NCBI GenBank assembly: GCA_013400115.1
Contig: VXBP01008536.1
Coordinates: forward strand, 74,060 to 138,059
Length of the DNA: 64,000 bases
Direction of reading: 5' to 3'
Origin: Rhinopomastus cyanomelas
Taxonomy: Eukaryota; Chordata; Aves; Bucerotiformes; Rhinopomastidae
Shown one piece after another: positions 10,976 through 23,211 of the stretch (position 1 is the stretch's first letter; the number at the start of each line of letters is the position of its first letter). The translations under genes and the position numbers were made by a program. The notes below the pieces were generated by a model. The model had not been told where the DNA came from. It saw only the letters and a program-made list of their open reading frames with translations, and searched no databases.

Positions 10976-13900
10976 GTAAGGTGGAGCGGGCGGGCGGGCG
11001 ATGGTCCCTGGGCCGGTGTCACCGCCGGTGTCACCCCCGGGCGGGCAGTGGCCGGAGTCTGCTCGCGGGGCTGTGGGAGCCGTCAGGGTCGAGCTGGCGG
11101 AGGGGCTGGGCGGGGCGGGCCCGGCAGCAGGGGCCTTCTCCCCGCCTCCCTCCTTCTCTCCCTCCCTCATTCTCTTCCTCCCTCATTCTCTTCCTTCCTC
11201 CCTGGGTTTTGTCGGGAGAGACCGGCCCCAGCAGAGGCACCGCGAGGTGCGGGGAAGCGGCCTCGGGGCCTTCTTGGTTTGGGGCCGAACGTGGAGGCCG
11301 AGCCAGGCCGGCTACGCTTTCCCTGGGCCTCCCCGTGCGGCGTCCGCAAGGGTTCGTCAGCCGGACGAGACGGAACCCGGTCGGTGCTGGACGCTGTGCC
11401 AGGGCCTCTCAGAGCTGTTCGGAACCCGCCTGGGCTGTTCGTGTGGGATCTGCTCTTGGGATCCTGCCCTGGCAGCGGGTTGAACTGGATGATCTCCAGA
11501 GGTCCCTTCCGGCCTCCAGTCTATGCTTCATTGACCAGGGTTGTGTCGCTGCAGCTGCACCAGGAGCCTGTGGGCCCGGTGCGATCCGGTACCGGATACC
11601 GTCTGTTAACGGCCACCGCGGGCTTGTCCTCCCCAGAGCTGCCTCACCGCAGCCCCTCTGTTGACTCAGTGCACCCGAACCCACTTCGGGAGCATTCGGT
11701 AGGAGCCACAGGCTGCTTCAGCGACACTTGGTTTGGCGATTAAAACAAAATGTGAGTTGTGGCTGCGATTTTCTGTGTCTAAGGAGAAGTGCAAAGCATC
11801 AGCAGGAATTTCTCTCAGAAGGCACTTGTCATACGTTGGTGAGGTGCCGTTGTCCACAGGGTGGCTTTTGGGGACCGAGGGCACTCAGTGTCGTTGTGCC
11901 TTTCATTAGGGCCTTTGTAATGTGGTGGCATTGTGTGAGTGGCAGCAGGACCTATGTTCATCAGGCTCGTAGCTTGAGTCCCCCTGGAGCATCCTCCTGT
12001 GTGTGGTGAACGGGGCAGACTTTCTGCCAGGGGAGTCCCTGAAACGCAGTGAGCTCGTCTGGTTCTGTGAGAGTTGTCTGTCAGAGGGGTTGTAGGCTTT
12101 ATCGTGTGGAGGACTTGCCTGCCCACCTTGATTTGTAGCTGTTTTGAGTAAATTGTGGCCCTTGTCTCTCAAAGTGACGATTGTTACCGAGTTAGTGGCT
12201 TTAATGATGTGATTTGTGCCACAGAAGAGCAACTTCCCTTTACTCTCTTATTTTATTTTTATTTAAATTTTGAAAGACGTTTGTGTATTTTATTGTATGT
12301 TTTTACTTATGTTTTTTATTTTTGTCTTGCTGTTTCAGTAGAGAAGCAGAGTTTTCCAGGGATGTTGTGTCAGGTCGATGCATTTTCCAGAACGTGGTTT
12401 CTGTGGGCTGGCCAGGGCACTGCTGCACCTTCAGTAGTTTAAATGTTCCCGTGAAGCAGCATTTTGCGTTGCCCTGCCGTTTCAGCAAAGCCCTCTGGAC
12501 AGGGCTGCTGGTGATTTTGGAAATTGGGTGTTTAGGGCTTCCAATAAATTGACCCCTTTGTCTTCAGCTGATGCTCTTAGCTGTTGGTACTTCATTTAGA
12601 GGTGTTCTGGTTTGTTTTGGGGCTGTTTTTAGGGGAAGTAGTGTTTTTAAAGTCAGGAGCTTAATGAAGAGCTGCTGTGCTGAGGCAGAGTTTATAAACA
12701 ACTAAAAAAATCCCAAACAAAGCCCTAAAGGTTTGGTGAAATGCAGTGGTAGCCTTTCTCCTCAGTCCTCTTGGGAGTCTAGAATGCCTGGCAGAGCAAA
12801 CCCCCCTCATAAAGACTTCACATCCTTATGGTCTAAACCCTTTGTCCACCTTCATGGTCTCCTGGTTAAACACTGTGCTGGTGATAACCCCAGCGAGTGC
12901 CCTCCTGGGCTGCTTGACGAGCAGCCAGAAGCAGAAGCTCCATTTCTCCTGCCTGTCCAGACACTTGTCCAGACACTTGTGTGTTTATGTGGGGAAGACT
13001 GCCACCAGTGATGATGGGAACAGAAGTGCTGCAGCTCCCCCTCTGCTTCCTTGGCCTCAGCAGAGGCCGCTGCCTGCCGCTAGCTCAGTGCTCCGGCCCA
13101 AGGCGTGATTTGGTGGGATGGAGAAAGCTGTGAGCCTTGCTGATCGCTTCCTCTGCCTTGTGAGCTGGGAAGGGTCGCAGCGCAGACCGGGGGGGGGGCT
13201 TGGAGCAGAATGTGCTGAGGCTGACGTGCCCCCCTCCTGAAGGGACCTGGCCCCAGCGCCCTCCGCGCTCGTGGTGTCGCGCAGCACCCGCAGCTCGCTG
13301 CTGAGCGGCGTTCCGCGTGCTCTGCACAAAGGCACGGCCGGTTGGAGCCTGCTTCATCGCACCGCAGGAGCAGCGGAGCAAACGGCAGCAGCAGGACTCG
13401 TTCAGCGCTTGGTGTTTCTCAAGGGTCTGGTGCCAGAGCTGAACCTGGTCTTTCACTTGGCCTTCAGAGCTGTGGACGAGCCGTTGGAGCAGCCGGAAGG
13501 GAGGAGACGTTCAAACCCTTGTCAGCTACTGCATCTCTAAAACGGGAGAGTGTTGGGTGCTTTCTTCTGCTGCCTCTTGTTTTGCTCTCGCAGCAGAGGA
13601 ACCTCTGACCTCCCTTTTGCTAGTGAGATGCAGAAATTGCCTTTTGACCCCCGCGCAGGAGGTGACACGAAGGTGAGGCCCTGCTGCACCTGCCTGCACT
13701 GCTCAGGGCTTCTTGCCTTGTTTTGGGTTCCCTGGGAGCAGGCAGGGAGCAGAGGTGCAAAGCTGAAGTCATCCCCACCTGCAGGCAGTAGAAAGGGTTT
13801 TGATGGTGGTGGCTCTGAGAAGTGCCCTGCTGGTGGCTGCTCAGCCTGTGCAGCACAGGGTCTGTCTGCCAGGCACCGCAGCGTGGACCCTCGGAGTGTT

Positions 13901-16858
13901 ACCTGCCAAGGCGAAGGCGCGGTTGTAGCCGACTGGCACCTGGCTGGAGCAAACCTGGGAAGCCCCTCCAGGCTGGGAGCTGGCTGCCACTAGCGGGCAC
14001 GGCACCGTGGCGGGGTGCCTGCTCTTCCAGGCTGGTCTCTGGTGCAGCCTTGTCTCCTGCCGTTGGTGTGGAACTCCAGCATCTCCAGCTGCTGCACTCC
14101 TGGGAGGCTGAATGCAGACAGGAGATGAAAACAATGCCTTGGCCATGGCTTTGAGCCTCCTGGCCTCTCAAGTCAGCCTTGCGTTCAGTCTCTACCTACT
14201 GCTGCTCAGCTGAAAGCTGGTGCTTCTGGGCAGAGACGTTCTAGAGCTGAGGGTAGAACGTTTGTGAAGACGTCTCTTGATGGGGCTCTTGACTCGTTTC
14301 TTCAACTCAAAGAGAACTTGCAGTCTGTGGACTGTCTTCTCCACTTGCTTTGGGTGAGAAGGAACATCCACAGCCATGTGCAGAGGTGGCCAGAGCCTGC
14401 CCCAGCCCGCAGGCGTCACCTTCTCTGTGGGCCTGCAGTGAATGGCTGGGTCTGGGGGTGAAAACCCACCGTTAGCCAGGTGCTCGGCCTGCTCAGTGTC
14501 GCCCTTGTACTTCTGGTCAGAGGTTGTCCCCGCTGCTCTGTGACACTAACTCACGTGAGCAGCTCTGAAGGCGGCACCTTGCTGCGTCGCTGGGTCCGGA
14601 TCTCACCGGGACCGTGCGGAGCTGTTCTGGACGGGGCTTGGGGCGTGTGGCGTTTCCCGGCTGACCCCGCTCCTCGCGTGGGTTCTGCCGGCCGGTCCCT
14701 TGCTCACGGTGTTAAACCAAAGGGGGAAATACGAGAGGGGGACACATTTTATGGGCCTTGTTACCCTCCGAGGTGGATCTGGCAGGTCGCGGGTGGACGA
14801 GGACAGCAGTACCCAGGCCGCAAGACAAGAGAGAGCTGGGCAGGGGTGTCCTAGTTGGTTAGCTCGTTTTGATCTCCCTCGTTAACAGCCTCACAGAGTT
14901 CAGCTTTTCCCTCCCGACGAAGCCACCTCCGACTCTTCTTCGGCGGAAGCTGGTCGCTGCTAATGTCGTGGCTTTCTCCGGTGCCGCCGCTGAGGGGCCG
15001 TATGGGAGAGCGCACGGGGTGAGGGGAGAAGCCAGCCTGGGGGAGGAGGTGGCAGAGCGAAGCAGGTGCACGCAGAAGCAGCTTGGCAGCCTGTTCCAGG
15101 TGCATCCCGACCGGTGGGGAAGAAAAGGCCGCTGTTGCAGCAGTTTGTAAGGAGTCTGAGCGCTGGCGAACGGCTCCGCTCGAAGGGAGGCAGCGCTGGT
15201 GGGTGCCCGTAGCCCAGGCTCCGCGTGTGGGTCCGGCTCTGGAGCCGATCTGGTGTGATACTTGCTCGCGTCTCGCGGGGCTGCAGCACGTGCTGCTCCA
15301 GCCCTCTTCTGGTGCCTCCCCTCGCTTGATCCCATTGCTGGAGGGCAGCCTCTTCCCAGCTGGCGGGGGCTCGTGGCAGGCCAGGAACCGGGTGGCCCTG
15401 CACGGGCTTCTCTCAGCGCAGCGGCCTCCAGGGTTTTGTTTGTGTCTCAAGGCAGCTCCGTTGTGCCGTGGGGACTGTGGCCACGGGCTCGAATGCTTGT
15501 TCAGCGCGGCCAGGGGAGCGTGCCCGTGCGTTCCGCGTGGCTCCCGGCTGCCTGTGTGGTGTGGCTGGTAGCTCCTGGCCCCGGGACGCCCGCTGGGGTT
15601 CGGAGCCCGGCTGGTCTTCTCTCTTCCGGCACCTCGTGTGGGTGCGCGGGGGCCGTGGACAGAGCAGGCAGCGTGGCACTGCCGACGCGGCGCTGCGCCC
15701 GAGCTGAGCCCTCGTCCTTGCAGGAGCGCTGGCCACGGCGTTCACCTGCCGCATGTTGTAGTCCAGCCAGCCCAGGCCCTGTCCTGAAGTGCCCTCCGCA
15801 AAGGCCGCCGGCGCGGACGGGCTGCCTCGTCGTGAGGGACCTTTGTCCTGGACCAGAGGAATGTTGGGGGCAGCGTGGGCAGCAGACACTGAGTGGTAGT
15901 CCAGAGGCTACTGCCGCTCAGCTGCCTGTGTCGGAGTCATAGGACCGTTTGGGATGGAAGAGACCTTGGAGATCATCACTTGCTGAACCTGACTGTCGCA
16001 GCCTAAGCCCTGACCCTGAGCCCCAGATCTCCAGGAGCATAGAACGTGGCCAGGGATGGCCATTCAGCCCCCTCCCTGGGCAGCCTGTGCCAAGGGCTTG
16101 AGATGTTTTTCCTCAGGGCCAACCTAAGCCTCCATTGATGCAACCTGAGGCCCTTTCCTTTTGTCCTGTCGCGTGTTCCTTGTGAGAAGAGACTGACCCC
16201 AGGTCTCTACACCCTCTTGCCAGGCAGTTGTAGGCAGCAATGAAGTCTCCCTCCAGACGAAGCAGCCCCAGCTCCCTCTCAGAAGGTTTGTTCTCCAGAC
16301 CCTTCCCCAGCCTGCGCCCTTTCTAGCACCTCGGTGTCTTTTTTGCATGGAGGTGCCTCAGACCGAGCCCAGAGTTGAGGTGAGGCCTCGCTGGCGCCCC
16401 GTAGAAGGGAGCAGCACTTCCTGCTCCTGGTGGCCTCACTATCTCTGGTACAACCCAAGGTGCCTGTGGCCTTCTTGGCCACCGAAGTTCCTTTGGTGTG
16501 TGAGATGAGGAGCCTTCAACAGTAGTGGAAGTGTCCCTGCAGGGTGGGCAGGCTGTGGGGGCTGCCCAGGCTGGCTGACCTGCGGTGCCGCAGTTGGTGT
16601 GAGCAGGCCGGGTCTCCTCCAGCGGCGCTCGGTGCCGGCTGCGGTCCGGCCCCAGGTGCTGGTGCCCGCTGCGTGACTGGGTACCAAGGCGGTGGCACAG
16701 GCACCCGCTTTGGTCAGCAGCCCCTGCTGTGTCACACCAGTCTGCCACCGGTGCCTGGGTGGGGAAGGTGCTCTCGGATGTGAGGAACAGCTTGGGAGCT
16801 TCTGAAGAGGCTCCTTCTGGGCGTCGTCGTGATTTGGTAGTTTCCTTCCTCCTTCTAG
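10976..16858 (+). other. FZR1: FZR1 first intron, with CR1 remnants and an AT-rich island
   Basis: This 5.9 kb holds no coding exon that I can recognise. It contains a plus-oriented CR1 tail (about 11425-11530) and a longer minus-oriented CR1 (listed separately). An unusually AT-rich patch at 12240-12345 (TATTTTATTTTTATTTAAAT type), ending in a TGTTTCAG acceptor-like site, stands out against the GC-rich surroundings. The start of coding exon 2 follows TTCCTCCTTCTAG at 16858. Confidence 0.6.
15935..16520 (-). mobile_element. CR1 LINE fragment in FZR1 intron 1
   Basis: It begins with TCATAGGACCGTTTGGGATGG on plus (a reversed CR1 tail) and continues through typical reversed CR1 text (GGCCAGGGATGGCCATTCA, TTCTCCAGACCCTTCCCCAG). 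It is inserted antisense to FZR1. Confidence 0.8.
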
Positions 16859-16923
16859 GGCTGCAGACTACCTGCGGGTTGGACTTCATGAGCGCAGACT
16901 CGTGAGCCGCCGAGCGCCCCACG

Positions 16924-19900
16924 ATGGACCAGGACTACGAGAGGCGCCTCCTGCGCCAGATCAACATTCAGAACGAGAACATGATGCCCTGCGTAAGTGC
17001 CTGCTGGGTGGCCCGGGTCGGGCTGCTCCCGCCTCTCGTGCCCGTGGCCGGGGCCTCTCTAGAGCTGGCCGCCGCGCGCTGCTGGGCTGCCAGCTCCTGG
17101 GCTGCTCTGGGAACAGCCAGGGGCCTTCAGCAACGCGTCCGAGGCCGGGCCTCGGGTTGGGCCGCGGAGGGAGCGGGGAGCCTTTTCGCTGGCTTGGTGG
17201 AGATCGTTTCACCGCATACGCGTGGGATGTGAGGGGCTGGGAGCCGGCAAACCGACCGCGTGTAGGGCTCGGCAAGGCAGAGCAGGCCCAGTGGAGGCCA
17301 CCGGCACGACTGGGGGCCGGACGACGAAGATTCAGCTTGAGCAGATGAGGCTCAGGAGTGACCGAGCGGCTGCTTTCAGCAATCTAACGGGTGGTTGTGG
17401 GCAAGAGGCAGTCAGAGGTACACGGGGACGGGTCGGTGGCCACGGACACCCGCTGCAGCGGGGAATCCCCGTGGGACGCTGGGAACGGAGTGCGAGGACG
17501 TCGAATCCCGGCAGCCAGGAGCCTGCGGGGTCACTGTCCTTGGGGAGGCTGAGAGGTGGGGCCGTGACCTTGAGCATGACTGGAATTAGCCCTGTTCAGA
17601 GCTGGGGGCCTCTCCAGCATCAGTTTCCCCGTGAGGAAAGCCTTACTGCAGTTAAGGGATCGGCACCCCGGCGGCCGTGCCCCGCCGCGGCCTCGTGCGC
17701 CCCTGCCAGGACAGTGGCAGCCTGAGAACGAGCCAGGACAGAGACCGGGTGCCGCTCTTGGCGGCTTCCCGTGACAGGTGGGCTCTGCTGCGCTCGCTAA
17801 GGGGGCTCTGTTGAGGGGGTAAGCTCGTGCTTGGCTCTGCTGCTTGGGCATCTCCTGCTCTGACGAGGCCTCGCTGACCATTCCAGCCCCTGCTGCGATC
17901 GATAGTTGCTCTTGTGTCTTTTTTTTCTCACATTCAGGTGGGAGAGATGAGAAGAACCCTGACGCCTTCCAATTCTCCGATGTCTTCTCCTAGTAAACAT
18001 GGTGACAGATTCATTCCTTCCCGAGCTGGGGCCAACTGGAGCATCAACTTCCACAGAATAAATGTAGGTGCTGCTCCCCTTTCCTAGCGCTCAGCCTTGG
18101 AGCTGAGGAAGCCCCTCTGGATGCAGGTCTTCAGACAGGCCCCTCCTGAAGTCCGGGCCACCTGCTTGTTGGACCCTGTTGCCCAGGAGGTTGCTGTGTG
18201 GTGACAGCACATTTCTCCCTTCCAGGAAAATGAGAAGTCCCCGAGCCAAAACAGAAAGGCCAAGGATGCGACGTCCGACAACGGCAAAGGTGGGACCAGC
18301 TTTCTGCTGCTCGTGCTCTGCCTGTAGCTGGTGTTTCAGGCTGCTGGTGGGTTTGGAAGTCCAGGCAGCGCCGGCTCCTCTGTGCTCCTGTGAGAACCCA
18401 CCTGCTGGTGCTGGAAATGCCCGGACCGTGAGACCGCCGACCGCGGCACCTCGCTGGTCTGGGTCGTGAGCACCTGGGAGCTGGGGCACTGCGTCTCCCC
18501 CGGTTTGTTGTGCCGTGGTGGAGCGCACGGAGGTGCAGCTGGCTGCCTCTTCCTTCCGAGCTGGGGCCCTGCGCTCCTGAGGAGGCACCCTCTGGGCGCG
18601 GGAGTGAGGCTGATGCCATCCTGCTGCTCCCTGCAGAGCTCTTGGCTGCTTCTCAGTTCTCTGCCTAAGCGCTCGCTTGGCTCCGCAGACGGCCTGGCTT
18701 ACTCTGCCCTGCTGAAGAATGAGCTCCTGGGAGCAGGGATCGAGAAGGTGCAGGACCCACAGACAGAAGACCGGAGGCTGCAGCCGTCCACCCCGGAGAA
18801 GAAGTCTCTCTTCACCGTGAGTTGGTCGCGTGGCGTTCAGCGTGGTGGCGGCTCGCGGGCGTCCCTGAGCAGAGCACACGGCTCCGCCGGGCTGCTGCTG
18901 CGGGAGCTGGGCTGAGAGGAGCTCTAGGTGGAGCGTGGCGCTCTGCGAGGAGCAGGCAGTGTGCTGGGGGGGAGCCAGGCTGGGGCCTGCCTCTTCTGGC
19001 CACCGTGCCAGCTGACCAGCTCGGGCTTCTGGACCTGTGTGGCCAAGGGGGGCTTGTGGTTCCAGAGCAGCCGGGAAAAGAAGGAACTGAGATGTCTGGA
19101 AAATGCAGCTGCGGGTGTTGGCGTCGGGCGGCAGCCCAGTGCTGGGCACGGTGCTGACTGGGGCTGTTCTCTTCCACCAGTACTCGCTCAGCACCAAGCG
19201 CTCTAGTCCAGACGACGGCAACGAAGTGTCACCCTATTCCCTGTCGCCGGTCAGCAACAAAAGGTAGTCCTGGTTCTGTGCCGACCGCGGGAGCGGCTGG
19301 GACGGGACCCCACGAGGCCCTCCAGGGCTCTGTGCCGAGGCGAACCTGGGGGCGTAAGCGGGGCCAGTCTAACACGCAGAGGCTCTGCGGGTGCTCGACA
19401 CGTCTTGGCCGGCTGTGGGCAGCCCCTCGCTGCCGTGGGGAAGCAGAGCTGAGCTCTCTGCAGCCGTTACCTGCTGCTCCAGAGGTGCTCCCGAGAGCTG
19501 CCCGGCCGGTGCCCGCACCAGCTGCGGTGGGTGAGGTCTTGGAGGTGTGTTTCTGTCTTTGCCAACAGCCAGAAGCTGCTGAGATCCCCTCGAAAGCCGA
19601 CTCGGAAGATCTCCAAGATCCCTTTCAAAGTGCTGGATGCTCCGGAGCTGCAGGACGACTTCTACCTGAATCTGGTAGACTGGTCCTCCCTGAACGTCCT
19701 CAGCGTTGGCCTCGGGACCTGCGTTTACCTCTGGAGTGCTTGCACTAGCCAGGTGAGCGGGCACCAGTGTCTGCAGAGGGAAGCGCCTTCCAGCCGCGGC
19801 GTCGCCGAGCTCCCTGGAACGTGCCGCGGGCGGGGCGCAGCGCTGGCCCCGAGGGAGGGGCTGCTGGGCCAGGGAGGGAGGACGCGGCGCCGGGCGCCTC

Positions 19901-22900
19901 TCACTCCCTCTGCCCTGCTTTGCAGGTGACCCGCTTGTGCGACCTCTCTGTGGAAGGAGACTCCGTAACCTCCGTGGGCTGGTCGGAACGGGTCAGTATC
20001 GCTGGCGGCAGCGCCTGCACGGGGGACCGTGTCGTGGCTGCAGCTGTGCAGCTCTTCCTCGCACTCCTGGGTTCCTCCAGCCTCCCTGAGCATAGCCCAG
20101 GGGTAGAGTAACGGGAGGGGACCCAGGGCGGCCTCTTGTGTCTCGGGCTCCCGAGGGGTTGCCAAGGGGTGTGGGAGGAGGAAAGAGCCGGCTCGTCTGT
20201 CCAGCTCCCGCCGCCGAAACGCTGGCCAGGCGTGTTCCGGCCCGGCCCGCTGGGGGAAAGCGCGGGATGGAGGGACCGGGGGCCTTGTCTGTCCCAGGGC
20301 TCCTCCTCGACGTCTCGCTGCTGCTTTGTGTCTGTCCTCGCTCCCTGGCTGTGCTGAGAGCCGCTCTCTCGTTGTCCAGGGGAACCTGGTGGCCGTCGGC
20401 ACCCACAAGGGCTTCGTGCAGATCTGGGATGCAGCGGCAGGAAAGAAGCTCTCCATGCTCGAGGGGCACACGGCCAGAGTCGGTACGAGGGCGGAGGGAG
20501 GGCGGAGGCTTCGCTTGCCCAGGGCCGCGTTTTCCGCGCAGGACTCGGTCCTGGAGCCGAGCCCTGTCTCTGCTGTGTCTCGGGCAGTGGCTCCGGCTGC
20601 GGCCGGTGTTTCTCCCAGCCCGAGGCGTTCCGGGTGCACCCGGCTCCAGCCCCGCAGGGATTTCCGTTCCCCTGCTCTGCAGGCACTCGGGGCTCTGCCC
20701 CTGTCCCTGGGGCACCGGCAGTCAGAGCGGCGGGGTCGGGACACCTCCCCGGTTCTGTCTGTGTGCTCTGCTGCCCCGTGGAGCGGGATCAGCAGGCTTG
20801 GGCAGGCTCATCCCTGCAGACGGGGAGCTCCTCAAGCGTCGGTCTGCCCCTCTGCTGGTGCTGGCTGTGGGGTGTTAAACGTGGGCAGCTGTGGGGGCTC
20901 CGTCCCGCCGTGACGCGCGCCTCGCTCTCCCTGCCCGGCCGCAGGTGCCCTGGCGTGGAACGCGGACCAGCTGTCGTCGGGCAGCCGGGACAGGATGATC
21001 CTTCAGCGGGACATTCGCACCCCGCCCCTGCAGTCGGAGCGGCGGCTCCAGGGCCACCGGCAGGAGGTCTGTGGGCTCAAGTGGTCTACGGACCACCAGC
21101 TTCTGGCCTCCGGAGGAAACGATAACAAGGTACTTCTGGGGAGAGGCACCGGAGCCCGGGCGGGGTCGGCCTCTTGGGAGGGGGCTGTTGGAGCAGTCGC
21201 TGCGCTGTGTCCGAGCACGAGGTGCGCAGAGCCGTCGCTCGGCCTCGGCTCGAAAAGATCGAAGATGGAGTTTGCTTCTGTGTTCGGCTGATGAAATCTC
21301 CAGCTCGAGTCCAGCAAAGCTACTGCCGGGCTGGACTCCCGACTGGCTTTAGGCGGTGCGGAGCCGCGTGCGGGTGCAGTGTCTGTGGACGCGGGAGGAG
21401 GCCGAGTCCAGAGCTCTCCGGGCTCTGGCACCCAGAGCGCAGGCGCGTGCTTCACCCAGCGCCATATGGAAGCAGCATCTGCTCCGGGGAAGTGGCGCTG
21501 GGAGCCCTTGGAGCGGGTTGCTAGGCAGCGGGTTGGCCTGGGCTCTGTGGCAGCTGGCCCGTACCCAGTTCCTCCCGCTCCCGGTAACGGCTAACCAACT
21601 TGAGCCTCTTCCCGAGCGCGTGGCGCCGCAGAGGCGAGGGAAGGGGTTGAGGCCACAGTCGCGGCGCTGTGCCCCGGGCCCCACGAGCTTCCCATGCTTG
21701 GGCCGGGCGCTGGGAAGTCGTCTTGTGTCGGCCGCCCGCATCGCGGCCGCGCGCCCGCGGCCACGCTCTGACTTTGGTCCCGCCTTTGCTTCCTGCCAGC
21801 TCCTCGTCTGGAACCACTCCAGCCTGAGCCCTGTGCAGCAGTACACGGAGCACCTGGCGGCCGTCAAAGCCATCGCCTGGTCTCCGCACCAGCACGGCCT
21901 CCTTGCCTCCGGCGGGGGCACGGCAGACCGCTGCATCCGCTTCTGGAACACGCTCACCGGGCAGCCCCTGCAGTGCATCGACACCGGCTCGCAAGTGTGC
22001 AACCTGGCCTGGTCCAAGCACGCCAACGAGCTCGTGAGTCCCTGCCCTCGCGCCGGCGCCGCCGCCCGCCCGGTGCGGGCACCGCGGTGCTCACGTCCCT
22101 CTTCCCCCCGCAGGTGAGCACCCACGGATACTCGCAGAACCAGATCCTCGTCTGGAAGTACCCCTCGCTGACCCAAGTGGCCAAGCTCACGGGGCACTCG
22201 TACCGCGTCCTCTATCTGGTGAGCACCCCCCGCGGCCGCCGCCCTGGCTGCACCGCGGTCTGGGCAGGAGCGCAAGCACTGCCCTGCAGGTGCCCTGCCC
22301 GCGGGGCGCGCTCCAGTTTGCTGTCGCGGCCACGTGGCCCTCGGCAGCGCTGCTGCGAGGAAGCCGGGGCAGCGCCGCTCGTTCCCCGCAGAGCTGCGCG
22401 CCTGGCCGCTGGCGGCGGCCAGCAGGGATGACCCGGCTGCTTTCAGCCCCTGGCTGGCCGCTGGAGCGCCTGGCGTGGTCAGTGCCTGCGGGCCTGTGCC
22501 TGTCCCCTCGGCCCGCTGGGCTCTCGGCCATCTCCAGCAGAGGCAGTGGACACCAGTGCCCTCTGTGAGGTGGCTGCGGTGTCGGCGCTGGCTGGAGCTG
22601 GGAAACGCCGGTGCCACCTGCGGAGGGGTGGTAGCCTTGGCTACAAAAGGCTGGGGCTCCCCAATGCACGAGTCCCGCTTGTGGTGGTTCCTCCCCGGCG
22701 GCGGTGAGGTGCCGGCGCTGGAGTTGGCACCGCCAAGGCTGAGCAGGGCTCCTGAAGGCAGGGAGAGGCGCTTGGTTTCTCGCCACCAGCCGAGCAGGAA
22801 GGAGCCAGCGGCTCTCCTGCCCTTCCAGTGAGGGGCTTCATTTCTTCTCCACGTCACAAACGTGACCGACGCTCAAGGCTGTTCTCTCTCGGCCGCAGGC

Positions 22901-23211
22901 GATGTCGCCCGACGGAGAGGCCATCGTTACGGGAGCCGGAGACGAGACCTTGCGCTTCTGGAACGTCTTCAGCAAAACTCGCTCCACGAAGGTGAGGACG
23001 GGGCGGTGGGGCTGCAGCTGCCTCCTGCAGGAGGAAACCCAGGGGATGCTCACGGGGAGCTCGGCCGTGCCCCGCGCCAGAGCTTCCTCCCGGCTGCGCG
23101 GTTTGCGACTGGAGCCCGAGCCAGCCCGCGGAAGCAGCCGCTCAGCACCGCTCTGTGCTCTCTTGCCAGGAGTCCGTGTCCGTTCTCAACCTCTTCACCA
23201 GGATACGATAA
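16924..23211 (+). CDS. FZR1: FZR1 (Cdh1), WD40 activator of the APC/C
   Basis: Thirteen coding exons: 16924-16992, 17938-18063, 18226-18289, 18689-18816, 19181-19263, 19569-19752, 19926-19991, 20380-20482, 20945-21129, 21800-22033, 22114-22218, 22899-22991 and 23170-23211. All have GT/AG sites and consistent phase and give 493 residues, the length of one human isoform. The protein recruits D-box/KEN substrates to the anaphase-promoting complex in late mitosis and G1. Visible features are the N-terminal MDQDYERRLL, the C-box DRFIPSR (46-52), the CDK-site-rich segment with SPSKHG and SPDDGN, and KLLRSPRKPTRKISKIPFKV. Seven WD40 repeats follow, and the C-terminal IR tail that docks on APC3 is present. 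The sequence is very close to human; small changes (MMPCVGEM for human TMPRVTEM) are confined to the N-terminus. Confidence 0.98.

Noticed and set aside
10385..11743. Plus-strand open frame of 452 codons across the FZR1 promoter
   Set aside because: It runs from a CR1 fragment through the CpG island and past the first-exon donor into the intron, with no homology.
18091..19221. Minus-strand frame of 376 codons inside FZR1
   Set aside because: Antisense to coding exons and introns of FZR1 with no splice or domain support.
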